From Bos javanicus (taxonomy: Eukaryota; Chordata; Mammalia; Artiodactyla; Bovidae), in contig NC_083870.1 of NCBI RefSeq assembly GCF_032452875.1, positions 4,402,001 to 4,466,000 of the forward strand: a stretch of DNA of 64,000 bases, in the 5' to 3' direction. Positions 33,370-45,333 of this stretch are shown here, piece by piece (the stretch's first letter is position 1; each line of letters begins with the position of its first letter). The notes under the pieces were generated by a model that made no database searches, was not told the origin of the DNA, and saw nothing but the letters and a program-made list of their open reading frames with translations. The translations under genes were made by a program, and so were the position numbers.

Positions 33370-35239
33370 TAGTATTTCTAACCTTTAATGAAGCAGATTA
33401 ATTCTCAAGTAGTCCCAGAATCTGGGGTCCACCTATCATTTGGAGAATAGACGTGCTACCATCATAGCAACACATCCAGTCAAACGCTAACAAGATAATT
33501 GTGTCTGGGTCTATAAATGGTGGTTTGGGTTTCAAAAGAATAGAAGAGTTGTGTGCTATGAATGCCAGGAAGATACTAGTTCCCAGTGTGAGGAGAGGGA
33601 AAAAGGAACCTGTCATAACTGAGTGTTCACAAGAAAACCCAGGAGGCGTCTTCATCAGCAGCCAGGCCAGTGGGGCAGGAAGAGAGTAAGTGAACGGGTG
33701 TGCCACAGGAAGCTGCAGATTCCACTCAGGAGAGGTGATGGCACGGTGGGAAGGAGGGCGATCTCCCAGGGACAGAATTCGAAGCCTGACACCAGGCTGA
33801 CCACCTATGGCTTTAGACCCTGGACTGCTTTCCAACTTACCATGTGGAGGTGCCATGCCAATCCCAGCAAAGTCAATCTCTTTCATTCCCCCTGAGCCAG
33901 GCTAGACCCAACCCCGAGGGCTCCTAGGCCCAGGCCCAACTCCCTCAGCCACCGCTCACCCTCAAGGGCAATGGGAAACCATGATCACAACCATGGCCTT
34001 GACTTCTTTCCTTTCTCAACAGACCATCAACTTTGCAAACCCTGAAGAATTAAATGGCCAGCCAGGGACGATCAGAACTTTGGACAGTCAGCAATGACAC
34101 AAACGGGAAGCAATGAAAGCTGCTCTGGGAGTTCCCATCAACTCAGCTGAGAAGGGTGGTGTGGAAGTATACAAGTTAAAAGTGTTTCTGTTCCCCTTCC
34201 TAGGACGCACATGCAGGCAAACTAGAAAGCCACACGGACTTCCTGAAACCCTGAGCCCTAAGGGGACTCTGGGTGCGAGGACTCCCCAACGCCCTCACTC
34301 GGAACCACAGTCTTGGAACACACCTGGGCTGGAACAAAGACACTCCTTCCCATCCCCTCCGGCTCCCCAGCCCCCAGCCCCTTCATCTGCCTTTCCCTCC
34401 AGCCACATTAACTACTCAGAAACACAGTCACTCCACTCTAGAGTTACTCAGGAATCGCATTCTTAGAATAACTCATCAATTATACCTGTCAACTTGCCAA
34501 GAGTACCACAGGGGAGGGGGAAAGTCTAGACTTCATCTAACTGCAGCAGCAAGCACCCCTGTTCACGGAGGGCCCCAACTTTGCAAACGGCCTTGACGAG
34601 CTCACAAGAAACAAGAAGCCAGGAAAATGCGGGAGCTCCAGGTTGGAATGCAGACCCTGTCACCAGGTTCCTCTCTGGCCCAGGGTAGGGATGTATCTCC
34701 CCATTTCCTCACTTGTAGACCAGGAAAATCCGCACCTGTATGCTAAAAGGATGTTCTGCCACAGAAAACCTAGGTTAGGAAATGGTGAAAAGAAGTGTCC
34801 TTGTATGACTTAAATATGCACACAGACTCATTGTCAAAAAAAGTGCTGCCAAGAAAGCAGCACACCATGACTGACATACTTTTTAACTAATTGGGAAGAA
34901 TCATCAGTAACTAAAACATTTACCGGATGCAGATGCCACAGCTACATCTTTGGAAAGTCTATTCTGCTAAGCAGGATAAATATTCCCATGAACACTATCA
35001 TGTGATTAATATAGTTAGAAAGCACGCACCCCCCTTTGTTAATCTGTGAAAAGGTAAGCTTTCACTCAACTTGGCCTGAAATGAATCAGTATCCAAGTTA
35101 TCCAGAACTCTCATGAATAACATAGTCCTTTGATTCTAAAACTCTCTGTGAACACAGCTATTCTATTAAAAAAAAAAAAAAGAAAAAAAGTCACTGGAAA
35201 TGCACTGTATTTTCGTGATAATGCAAATAACTATTTACT
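33370..35239. other. Unique sequence
   Basis: Nearly 1.9 kb without a recognised gene or repeat. The 162-codon minus frame (33886-33398) looks random. A-run near 35168. Confidence 0.45.
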
Positions 35240-35400
35240 AATGTTAGGCAAGTTATTTTTCATCACCCTGTGCCTCAATTTCCTTACTTGTTAATTACTT
35301 CCACCTCATAAGATTGTCATATACTTTAAAATGAAATAACATACATGAACAGAAACACTATGCATAATTTGTGGCACATAAAACCTGAATAATAATCATG
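35240..35400 (+). mobile_element. MIR SINE
   Basis: taggcaagttatttttcatc, accctgtgcctcaatttcct, taattacttccacctcataa. Diverged but in order. Confidence 0.7.
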
Positions 35401-35483
35401 TACTAGAAGTTTTTAATATCACCAAACCTCAACATCGCCACAAAGAATCTTTTTTATACTTTATTTGGCTTCTCTCTCTCCTT

Positions 35484-35689
35484 TGTGCTTGGTTGTCTGA
35501 CTCGTTGTGACCTCAGTCATGCAGCCCACCAGGTTCCTCTGTCCATGGAATTTTTCCAGGCAAGAACACTGGAGTGGGTTGCCATTTCCTACTCAAGGGG
35601 ATCTTTCCGACCCAGGAATCAAACCCGCGTCTCTTGTGTCTCCTGCCCTGGAAGGCAGATTCTTTACCACTACACCACCTGGAAGCCAT
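35484..35689 (-). mobile_element. Bov-tA SINE
   Basis: Reverse-oriented copy ending with the tRNA head (attctttaccactacaccac). Some internal losses at the left end. Confidence 0.94.
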
Positions 35690-36993
35690 TAGTTTATTAT
35701 AATAAATCCACAGTCAGAAGGACAAACAGAACCCAAGTGCCCTGACGCCTTAGATCCATCCCCTATTCACCCCAACAGAAGGAATTCCCAATTCCCTCCA
35801 TCATCCAAACTGTGAAGGGCTAGGTGACAGCATCTGCTTTCAGGAGTCACAGAGTTCACTATGATTTTGAAGATTTAGGGGAGCAAAAAGCAATAGATCA
35901 AAAAGAAAAAAAAAAAGCAACAGATCTCTGGCCATAACATCAAGCAGGATTTCACACTGCTGTCTTCTGCATTAAGGCTCACCAAAAATGGCATCTCACA
36001 ATTTTAACTTCCTCCTCACCAACTCAGGCCTCATTTTTCACACACACACACACCACCCCCCCCGCCCCGCCCCATGCTTGTTTACCTGAACTCAGCCATA
36101 TACCTGACCTTGGAGGCATGGGAGATGGTGACCACTGGGAACCACGGGTAGGAGTGCATGAGACAGACAGTACAAATGAGCAGACAGCCCAGAGACCCAA
36201 AGCACTAAGAGGAAAAAACCTAATGAGGTTGGGACAACCACAGAAGCATCCTCCTTTTGGCCTCTCCCTTCCTAAGAGCTGGCCGAGGTATTTCTCCTAC
36301 CAGCCTTTCTCCATGAGGCTCCATATCAGAGTTAAGACACTTGTTTCTCCCAGAAACAAGTGCATTGTAACTGGGACAGAAATCTAATTCCACCTCCGTC
36401 AGTGGCTCACTCACTCTAAGACCTTGGAAAAGTCACTTCCCCTCCTTCCCTGACAATTCAAACCCCAGGAACAGGAGTCAGAAAGGCATCTGTCAGCCCT
36501 CTTCCTGCAGTGACAGGTGGACAGCATCACCTCCACCCTGAATACCTCACAGGGATGCAAGAGGATGGATGAGCCAGCATTACAGCCAATATTCTACTTG
36601 CCAGCAATAAACAATTCACCTTTCGGAGGTAAACGGGCTCTTTCCAGGGCACCAGGGAATCATTTAGCACTCGAGGAGAAGTAATTTGCTCTATGGTCCT
36701 CCCGTGTCCTCAAAAGTGTTATCCACCTCCAAAAGGTGAGCCCTGATCTCTCAGAGAATTTGTTTTCTCACGGTAGGATCAGAAAACTTCCATGTTTCCA
36801 GCTTTAGGAAAAACGCACTCCCCCTATCTTTTTCCCTGTCCCGTTCTCCCCCCTCTGCCGGGCCCATCTCCTTATGGATCATCCCATTCTCTCTTCTCCT
36901 CAAACAGAAACCAGATGAAACTGTCTGCAAATAACTTGGGAATGCTCAGTGTGCCTGGGGAAACTTAAACAAAAATCCTTTCTGGGGCCACCA
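35690..36993. other. Mostly unique sequence
   Basis: A CA run is at 36039-36052, then a C-rich block with two single-G breaks (36056-36073), a G-quadruplex motif on the minus strand. A weak MIR-like piece lies at 36400-36470. No gene recognised. Confidence 0.45.
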
Positions 36994-37082
36994 CCTCTTT
37001 CTTCCCCCTCCCCTTCCCCTCCTCTCCTCCTCCCCCTCTCCCTCTTTCTTCCGCCTTCCTCCCCTCCTCCCCCTCCTCCCCC
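36994..37082 (+). repeat. 89-nt pyrimidine tract
   Basis: Only C and T, except a single G at 37053. It ends in CAG at 37082-37084. Mirror-like C/T runs could adopt triplex or, on the other strand, G-rich structures. The frame across it (36949-37230) encodes proline/serine low complexity. Confidence 0.9.
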
Positions 37083-37084
37083 AG

Positions 37085-38873
37085 GACCTTGCTCCTCCCC
37101 GCGGTTGTTAAGGGCCGGGCCAGTTAATGGGAACTCTTCTCCTTTCTCCCACCTCCCCCATGGCCCTGTCCCAGCTGGGTCCTCAGCTTTTGATTCCTGT
37201 CTGTCACTGAGTGATGAGGACAAAGGGTGAGGAGTCAGGAAAAGGTCTGGGCCACTTTGTTCAGAGTCTGGATGCGAACTTTGGATGAACTCTTCATCAG
37301 GGAGGGGGCTGGGGAGGAGAGGAGGGGCCAGCAAGGAGAAATTCACTGCTCTCTGGGCTCAAGCCTCAAAAAAAAAAAAGAAAAACTCAAAAAAAAAAAA
37401 GAGAGAGAGAGAAAGAGAGAAAGGGAAAGATTCTCTTTAAACAACTGAAAAGGGGGGAAAAAAAAAACAGGTTAGGAGGGTAGAAAGAGTCTCTGTCAGC
37501 CCCCTTACAAAAAAAGGGGGCACCGTGGGGGTGGGAGTGAGGGGCATGTGCTTAAGCAAACAGAGGCCAGGGCATGACTCTCTGGGCCCATGCTGTGGGC
37601 TCCAGCCAAGAACTAGTCTGGTTTCTTCCCCCTCCAGCCAGTCTCTCTTTTTTCCCCCTTAAACCAAAGGGATTCCTAATAAAGCCACAGTAGACTTGTA
37701 GAAAGCAAAGGGAGGGAAGAAGGAACCAGGGATGGGAAAAGATAGATCAAACTCTACGCCAACTGAAAGTCCAAAATACGTGTGTAAAATTAAGACACAC
37801 TTCACCACATGCATAAACCCCAGAACATTCAGTTCAGAGTCAATTTCTCTTTTTCCTTTATTTGTGTGTATGTGTATGTTTTGCATGTCTGGGCTGGCAA
37901 CCTCTCCTGTTTGACTTTTTCTCCCTACTCGGTACAGGAGTTCTTTAAAAAGCACCATTAACATAGAGCTGGAACCACTGCAAAAGCCAGTTTGTCTTCT
38001 TTGTGCTCAATAAAAGCCGGCTAGAACTCTTTCACCTCCACTTACTATTGATTTTTCTATTGTACTCTACAGGCGTGTGTATCTCACTCATCAGACTGTC
38101 TTTCATTCTGTGAACCTCTCTGACCACATCTGGACGTGAGGTTTTTCAGCTCCCAGTGATGGTATCCCTATTTCATTCAATCATTTTGTGCCCGCCTGCC
38201 ATCTCGCAGTCACTTTGGGTCTGGCCTCTGTCCTCTGGTCTTTGCCTCAGACTCTGGATTTCAATTCCCCCAAATCAGCTGTCCATCCCAGCAACCAGAG
38301 ATGAGAGGGGAAAAGGCCTCCTCACATCCCCAGGGCTTTCCCCTCTCATTCTTTCTGCATATGAAACATAGGCTTAAGTGACTGGGTGGGAGATTCACAC
38401 TTTCAGGGCTAGAATGGGGTGGGGGGTGGGGGATGCTAGAACATCTGGCTTTTCTCTCTCTACCCCTCCTAGGAACAGCCCCTGGGGTGGTATTCGTGAG
38501 GCAGTTTCTTGAAGCAGAAGTGCCCCATGGCTGCAAATGGGCACAACTTCACACACACAAAACCTCTCTGTCTGATAAAGAGAGGCATATAGACGGACGA
38601 ACGAGATGACCGTTCTTGAAGCTTCTGAGAAACTGGTGTTAGTAAGGGACTATGTGTATTGAAAACCCCTCATTTTGAGTTCCTATGAATTGGAAGATAA
38701 ACTCCACATGGCAAATAAGTATGTCTGATGTCCTTGCTCAAGAAAATTGGACACACAAAGACTGGCAATTAACAACAAAGAAAGGGCAGATTAAAAACAT
38801 TCCATGACGTGAGGATTCACCTTCCAAAAAGGGCTCTTTGTCCTACAAAAGATGTGCTACAAGCCCAGCCCTG
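37085..38873. other. Unique sequence with low-complexity runs
   Basis: A-runs and a GA tract at 37368-37432. G-quadruplex motifs at 37516-37544 and 38416-38432. A possible 142-nt exon shape at 37085-37226 is discussed in findings. No gene recognised. Confidence 0.4.
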
Positions 38874-39185
38874 CAAAGTGAAAGTGAAAGTCACTCAGTT
38901 GTGTTTGTGACCCCATGCACTATACAGTCTGTGGAATTCTCCAGGCCAGAATGCTGGAGTGGGTAGCCTTCCCCTTCTCCAGGGGATCTTCCCAACCCAG
39001 GGATCGAACCCAGGTCTCCTGCATTGCAGGTGGATTCTTTACCAGCTGAGCCACAAGGGAAGCCCAAGAATACTGGAGTGGGAAGCCTTTCCCTTCTCCA
39101 GCAGATCTTCCTGACCCAGGAATCGAACTGGGGTCTCCTGCATTGCAGACAGATTCTTTACCAACTGAGCTATCAGGGAAGCCCT
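38874..39185 (-). mobile_element. Bov-tA3-like SINE with duplicated tRNA-side segment
   Basis: Starts gtgaaagtgaaagtcactca. The body and first tRNA head end at about 39064. A second ~119-bp copy of the body-plus-head segment follows (39066-39184), with the same landmarks at matching spacing: gatcttcctgacccaggaat, tcctgcattgcagacag, ctatcagggaagccc. Confidence 0.92.
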
Positions 39186-39929
39186 GGAAGAGACCTCTTA
39201 CATCGTTCAGATCAAACCCCTTTACTTAACCATAAGGCGAAAAAGACGCCCGAAGTAAAAGGAACGTACCCGTCCCCGCTCTCCATAATACCCCCATCCA
39301 GTGTTCTGCCCATGACACACCTTGCTTCCGTGAAGCTAAGGAGTAGATTCAAAATAAAGGACACAGTTACCAAAACTGGACCCATACACTTCTCAAGTAC
39401 ATCCGTCCGAAGTGAACATCAGTACCCCTTAACTGAAGATCCAGCAGTAGCTCATCCCACCTGGTGCGTGAACCAGGGAAGTGAAGCAGGCAGACAGTAT
39501 TTGTTCACATCAAACCACACTTGCTGTCTCCCTCATGCACAGTCCTGCGCTTCATCCTTAGATGTGAAGGTTCGAGAGGTCGACATCCAAGTTCCATTCT
39601 CCGTACAAATCCTGGTGGACTGTCACCACTGTTTTCTCTGTGGGCAGCTAACCTCTATTTCCACGTTCCCTCTGTGGATAACGGTCTCAACGCACCATCA
39701 TCAAACTCTAAATCACACCTCTCTGCTCAACTCTCTCGAGATCTCAAGCTCCATATTCAACTGCATGCCCCACCAATTCTGTGTTCAACAAGATTTCTAA
39801 ATCTATGCCATGTTCTAAATCAGCCTTCCACATGCCTGCCAAACTGTGAGTTCGCTCTCTTGCTTCGATTTTGTAAGCAGTGGTGACAGGATAAGTTAGA
39901 GAAAAAAAATAAAAATATAAAAATCTGCA
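39186..39929. other. Mostly unique sequence
   Basis: Possibly contains old L2-like text near 39730-39790. The 258-codon plus frame (39024-39800) starts inside the SINE and is not a gene. Confidence 0.4.
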
Positions 39930-40080
39930 AGTTGGGTTATGCTTTGTAATTTACAATGCATTTTACACTTAGATCTCACTGGAGATTCATAATCTTCCTG
40001 GAAGTGGAGAGGACCAGGCAGATGAGTGTAACAATGCACACCTTACAGGTGAGAAAGCTGGCCTCTTACCCATCTATTTA
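39930..40080 (-). mobile_element. MIR SINE fragment
   Basis: acaatgcattttacacttag, then cttacaggtgagaaagctgg. Confidence 0.55.
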
Positions 40081-42244
40081 AAAGCAGAACAGGCCAGAAT
40101 CTGTCCCCCTGCATCACAGGGCTGCTCCAAATGGGCCTGTATGTTTCTGATTTGCTTTGGAAATGAAGAAAGAAAAACAAGCATCTACTGGACACTCATC
40201 ACATGCCTAGTGCCGTATTTGAGGCTTGCTCTTGAGAGGGTAACTATAGCATCTTCACCCTTGAGCAACTCTCCAGGCCAGCAATGACATGGACACACGT
40301 GTATCTTCTGCAAATAACACCCTTTGCCCTGCTTACTCTTATCTGTCCACATGCATTAGAGGAACAACTCCACCAGTATAAACCGTTAAACATAAGCAGT
40401 AGATGTTGGGTGCATTTTCCTATTTGGTTTGATGCGTGAATTTGCCAGTAGGATTGTAAGAGTGATCACCTATATTTACAGTTCTTTCAAGATACTACAA
40501 ATTGCTCTAATTTCCAAGGGTGTGAGTACAACACATATCTTCTCTGTGTATATCAGAGTTTCCAGACTTCTTTCTATTTAACTTTAGTACCCCAGGAAGA
40601 TGTCATTTTTTGAATATCTGGATGAATGAATGAATGTCTATAAGCACAACTCATGCAAAGGATGGCATACAAAAGGGGTGAGACTGTAAATTGAAAGCTA
40701 TTTTGTTTATTAATAACATAAAGGAAAGGGGTCCTTATTCAAGAAAAAACTACACACGCATATAGGATGTAAAGAAAAAAGATTAGAACGCAAAATGCTA
40801 AAGGTTTCTCGGCTAGACATTTTATTAGCTGCTGAGATGCCCAACTTAAGGTAACAGTCTCGGCAACATAGAAGAGGATAAGAAGCCTTAGATAGAGTGA
40901 CTCTGCTGAAGAGAGTGCAATAGCCATGGAAGAGAATCAGACAGAGAAACTGGTTCAAGTGGTCTTCAAATCAAGCCAAAGGGAATCTTCAAGACTTTCT
41001 AAAAAATGTACTGATCCTCAAAGACCACAGCCCTCCCCAAAGGCCATAGTGAGATTCCTGGTCTAAGACACACACACCCATCCTCCCCAGGAGAGGCCTA
41101 AATGGCAAAGGCACTGAAGCACACGGAGGACCCTCCATGGAAGAGGGCTCGTAAGGAGGGAAATGTGTAACAAAAATGAGCTTTCTGCTACTCTTAACTC
41201 AGAAACATGTGAACTGCGCTGGGATGGGGAAGGACAGCCCCAGAGAGTGACCCTGAAAAGTGACAGCCCAGTTTGAGATATCACAGACTCCAACCAAGGA
41301 ATTTCCACACAGGGAGGGAGCTGGCAGGAGGAAGGTGGGGGCAATTCTTCCTTTCCTCCTGTCCAAGGACAGGTTTAAATTACACATGCTCACACTGGGA
41401 GGGGTGAGGGGAGAAGCTGTAGAGTGTGCCCAAGAGAGCTTCTTATTCAATCACTTCCCCTGCCTCAGGGTCTGCCATCACTTTCACATTTTAAAATATC
41501 TAACTTTCAACTTCCTAAGTTTATTTGTATTTATTATTATTATTATTATTTAATGGAGTCCTTTCCCAACATTCTAATTGAACTCATAGGAGTAAACCTG
41601 GGTAAAAAGTCAGCAGGAGCAAAGAGAAAATTGGCCTAACATTTGGGAGAAGGAAAAGAGAAAAGAGGAGGCTTTGCAGATAGGAAAAGACAGGAGGACA
41701 ATTTGAGGATGGGAGTAAAAGGAAGGTACTGGAATCTGAGCCACGACTAGTTAAAGCAGCTGCCCCTCCCACCTCCGCCTCTCCCACTGAAGATTGTGTG
41801 GAGCCAGCTTCCTCAATCTGATTATCACTTGTCTTTACAGGGTTCTCATGTGTCCTCTCTTGCACACTCTTCCCCACCCCTCCATCTACCCAAGGATACC
41901 CTGAGCATCCTTCCTGACCCTAAGGCCAAGATAATAACTCAGAAAACCCAGACTTAAAGAAGCCATTCAAGAATTGTCCCCATTCAATAACAGGTTGATT
42001 CTAACCAGAAACCTTTTTCTCTCTGAGCACTGATTTTGGAGCACTTCACAGGAGTGATCCAATAGACCTAAGAGCAATTTACATCCTGTCTTCTACTTTT
42101 TGACACATCGCAGAAGCACACACATAAGGTTCAGAAGCCAGCAAATAGTAGTAATTTTGGAAATAAGGTCTTAAGATAGGTAGTCTGAAAACAGAAATAA
42201 GTTCTATTCAGATTTAGATGAATTGTGTGACTCCTTTTTCCTTC
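40081..42244. other. Unique sequence
   Basis: Includes an (ATT)n run at 41530-41550. No gene recognised. Confidence 0.45.
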
Positions 42245-42360
42245 CTTCCTTCAACTAACACATGAGTATGGCACATATACCAAGCATGGTGCTAGGCATG
42301 CAGAGATGAAAAAAGCACTGCACACTAGGAGTGTACCATCTAGAGGGGGAAGAAGGTTAC
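42245..42360 (-). mobile_element. L2 LINE fragment
   Basis: ccaagcatggtgctaggcat followed by gcagagatgaaaaaagc is antisense L2-like. Confidence 0.6.
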
Positions 42361-42489
42361 AAGCTCAGAGAAAACTGCAGTCATCTTTCTGGAAACTTTC
42401 AGAGCATACTGAGGGTTAAAGACCGTCCTACACTCAAGTGACCTGCAAAGCCCTGATCAGTGGCTGCCCTGAGCCCTCTCTACCTTCTC

Positions 42490-42570
42490 CCAATGATAAG
42501 CAATTAAGGACAAGGTCCTATTTTGCATTTCTCATAGTGCCTAGCTTAGAAGTCCGTGCCGAGTAAATGT
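42490..42570 (+). mobile_element. L2 LINE 3' terminus
   Basis: gcatttctcatagtgcctag, then agtccgtgccgagtaaatg. Confidence 0.5.
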
Positions 42571-42670
42571 TTTTTGTTTTTTTTTTAAATGAGGAAAGGA
42601 AAAGAGGGAAGAAAGGGAAATATGAAGGTAAAAATTCTCTGATTAATAACGAATAACTAAAAATTAATAG

Positions 42671-42739
42671 GGCTTCCCTTGTGGCTCAGCTGGTAAAGAA
42701 TCCGCCTGCAATGCTGGAGACCCGGGTTTGATCCCTGGG
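42671..42739 (+). mobile_element. Tailless 69-bp Bov-tA tRNA head with 10-bp duplication
   Basis: Only the tRNA-derived 5' part of Bov-tA is present: gggcttcccttgtggctcag, aaagaatccgcctgcaatgc, gtttgatccctggg. No BovA body and no A-rich tail. Flanked by the perfect repeat aaaattaata at 42661-42670 and 42740-42749. Confidence 0.93.
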
Positions 42740-42749
42740 AAAATTAATA

Positions 42750-43337
42750 AATCTGGGTAAAAGTCAGATGTGGGAGTTATTTACTCTTTTCACTCTTTAT
42801 TTTACAAATATGTCCCAGGGATCATTCATTCTTCCTGGTCTTAGGATCCAGTGTTCTCTATAAGTCATTACAGGAATGGCGGTGATGGTGATCACGTTGC
42901 CGGCAGTGGGAAAAGGAACCAGTCTCCCTGTTGAGGCTGCCAGGTCAAGTCAGGAAGAGGCCCCAAGAGGGGCCCACTCCCTACCTCCTTGCAGCCCTAC
43001 CCCTTCCACATCCCAGAGAGTTGGGGGTCATGGAGGCTGGGTGAGTTAGCCAAGGACCTTCTCCCCAAAAGAGAAAGAAGTAGAAATGCAAACTGCAAGA
43101 CAGTGGCCTCTTTCCTCTCAGATGCCCTCATTATTCCTGATTTTCCCCTCCCCTCTTGGCTTAAGGACCCAAAGCCCAAACTCCAAACAGAGACGCAAGA
43201 CGACTGGGAGTGCATTTTAAGCAATCTCATGCCTCATTTCACCAAAAAATAAATAAATAAATAAATAAAATGTTCACATCTCTATTATAAAGCAGTTATC
43301 AAGCTAGGGTCCAATGTATCCATTAAGATGTATCTAT
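42750..43337. other. Unique sequence with (AAAT)n run
   Basis: (AAAT)n microsatellite at 43245-43269. No gene recognised. Confidence 0.45.
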
Positions 43338-43430
43338 CCCAGCAGACCATAAATTCCTCTAGGGCAGGGGCTTTTGATCCTTCTTTTTGGTAAAAATTCT
43401 CAATAAATATTAATGCATGGATTTTCCTCC
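43338..43430 (+). mobile_element. L2 LINE 3' end
   Basis: aattcctctagggcaggggc, then ttctcaataaatattaatgc. Confidence 0.75.
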
Positions 43431-43434
43431 TTTT

Positions 43435-43640
43435 GGATAATAAGTGTTTCAATTCAAAAAATATTAATTGAGTATTTACTATATATATATTTACTATATT
43501 TATGTTGATGAGAACATGTTAGATCTTATTATTATTTTCCAGAATTCATTAGCCTGATAAGGGAGTCAGATTGTAAACAAACAGCTATAATAAAATCTGG
43601 CTAGTGCTGTGGGGATGCTATATAGAAACAGCTACAGTAA
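43435..43640 (-). mobile_element. L2 LINE fragment
   Basis: aaaaatattaattgagtatt, then an interrupted L2-like text. Opposite in orientation to the preceding L2 piece. Confidence 0.45.
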
Positions 43641-43844
43641 AATACGAACTAGAATATTTTGTCCCTATGTTGAGGGCAACATCTATCATATCATTTAGCA
43701 TCTTCTTATTAGGAACCATGTCAGGAATTGCATGCAGCCAACAAATGATTCACTTTCAATACTAAAGGCTTTGAAATTTGAAACTGATCCTATTACCCTT
43801 TTTGCTTCTGCTACCAGGAAACAAAGTGTCAAATCCACAGCCAT

Positions 43845-43950
43845 GTACAGGATCTAGATTGAACAAGGTCCTAAGACTAGTTTGTTCTGAACAATCAGGA
43901 AGCTATTGACTTATCAGCAAAAGGCTTGAGAAGGCCAAAATGAGAAAGGA
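43845..43950 (+). repeat. Unassigned dispersed repeat, copy 1
   Basis: Aligns in the same orientation with 47248-47365. Shared words include attgaacaag, agtttg, agctatt, tatcagca/taccagca and gagaaag. Confidence 0.5.
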
Positions 43951-43960
43951 TCTGGTGCAT

Positions 43961-44649
43961 GCAATTTTACATACTAACGTTCCCTTGCACTTTATATTTT
44001 TCTATCTTTTCTCTTCTAACTGCCTCATTTCTCTAGTAAATCTCTTTGTTTTATTTGTACCTTCTGGTAAGCTACTTGAATTCCTCTTTGAAATGAAATG
44101 AGCAATAAATAAATAACATATATAACAGGTTCTGTTGATAAACAGAAGAAAATTTCATCCCTGAGTATACAGTCATCTCCAAGAAATAGAAAATTCATAC
44201 AGCCACAAGGAAAACGACAGGAAAAAAATATAAATGTGGGGGGTTATCGTAGATATTGAGCTAGGGCCATACGATTAACAGTGAATTCATTTGCTTCTAT
44301 AAAATGTTCTTTGTTAAAATCTTCCTGGGACTATACGGTTTTCTAAACCATACATTTAAATATAAGTCCTTGAAATCCTTCTTTCCCTTCTACCCCCTGG
44401 GGCGATGTGACAGTAACAGGCCCTGAACCACCAGCATCCACGCCCGTCCCCAGGACCTGCTCCCCACCTAGGTCCTTGACATCAGGCTGGCTGTGCTCTG
44501 GGCTGCGCCACTCCTTGGGAGGCACTGTCCCCTTCTCCAAACTGAGAACACCCACTCCTCAAAACCAAGAGCAACTCCACAGCTGGGCACGTGAGACTCT
44601 GTGGTCTCACCAAAGCAATCTTCATTCACACCTTTAGAACCATCTGAGG
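43961..44649. other. Unique AT-rich sequence
   Basis: No gene recognised. Confidence 0.45.
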
Positions 44650-44766
44650 GGACTTCCCTGGAGGTCCAGCAATTGAGACTCAGGGCTTCCACTGCAGGGT
44701 GTGTGGGTTCAATCGGGGAACTGAGATCTCACATGCTACATGATGCGGCCAGAAATAAAAAAAGAA
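44650..44766 (+). mobile_element. CHR-type SINE, shortened
   Basis: gggacttccctggaggtcca, then ggttcaatcggggaactgag, atctcacatgctacatgatg and an A-rich end. Confidence 0.85.
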
Positions 44767-44932
44767 TCATTGCACTGCCCTGGGCCAGAGTGTGACCACA
44801 CACAGAGGTGAGACAGAAGGACAAGACCAGGAAGGGCATGCAACAACAAGACACTGTGCCCTGCTTTAAGCTCCCAAGTCCCAGGCTTCTGAAAAGGAAC
44901 CAGAAAAGGTGAGCTATGTATTATGCATATAC

Positions 44933-45028
44933 ATGTATAGCCATACCATCCTGAATGTGTCTGATCTCATCTAGTCTTGGAAGCTAAGCAGGGTGAGGAC
45001 TAGTTAGTGCTTGGATGGGAGTCTGGCT
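44933..45028 (+). pseudogene. 5S rRNA pseudogene, 3'-truncated
   Basis: 5S rRNA is the RNA polymerase III-made RNA of the large ribosomal subunit. The match runs from atagccataccatcctgaat through tggaagctaagcagggt (box A part) and ttagtgcttggatgggag (box C part). It is lost after about 96 of roughly 120 nt, just before a Bov-tA SINE at 45045. Many substitutions are C-to-T or G-to-A, as expected for decay of a methylated copy. No T-run terminator follows directly. Confidence 0.93.
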
Positions 45029-45044
45029 AAAGGATTCTCAATTT

Positions 45045-45247
45045 GGGCTTCCCTGGTGGCTCAGACGGTAAAGAATCTGCCAGCAATGCAGGAGACCCAG
45101 GTTCAATTCCTGGGTCAGGAAGATTCCCTGGAGAAGGGAATGGCTACTCACTCCAGTATTCTTGCCTGGAGAATCCCATGGACAAAGAAGCCTGGTGGGC
45201 TAATATAGTCCATGGGGTCACAAAGAGTCGGACATGACCAAGCACAA
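45045..45247 (+). mobile_element. Bov-tA SINE
   Basis: Full-length: gggcttccctggtggctcag to gagtcggacatgaccaagca. It follows the 5S pseudogene within about 16 bp. Confidence 0.96.
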
Positions 45248-45269
45248 AGGAGAAAGAGGAGCCAAATAC

Positions 45270-45290
45270 ATTTATATATATATATATACA
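45270..45290. repeat. (TA)n microsatellite
   Basis: About eight TA units between the SINE and BovB copy C. Confidence 0.85.
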
Positions 45291-45333
45291 AAACAGAGGG
45301 GCAATCAAGTTTTAGCCTACATAAGAGATCAAA

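Noticed and set aside
33398..33886. 162-codon minus frame with hydrophobic stretches
   Set aside because: No recognisable family; the opposite strand is equally open, typical of chance.
36949..37230. 93-codon plus frame rich in proline and serine
   Set aside because: It is translation of the pyrimidine tract; the first half is pure low complexity. Only the exon-shaped interval 37085-37226 was kept, as a hypothesis.
38040..38075. Acceptor-like ttctattgtactctacag
   Set aside because: No exon-like signal follows; kept out for lack of support.
39024..39800. 258-codon plus frame, the longest apart from BovB
   Set aside because: It starts in an antisense SINE and runs through unique or old repeat sequence without any recognisable domain or codon signature.
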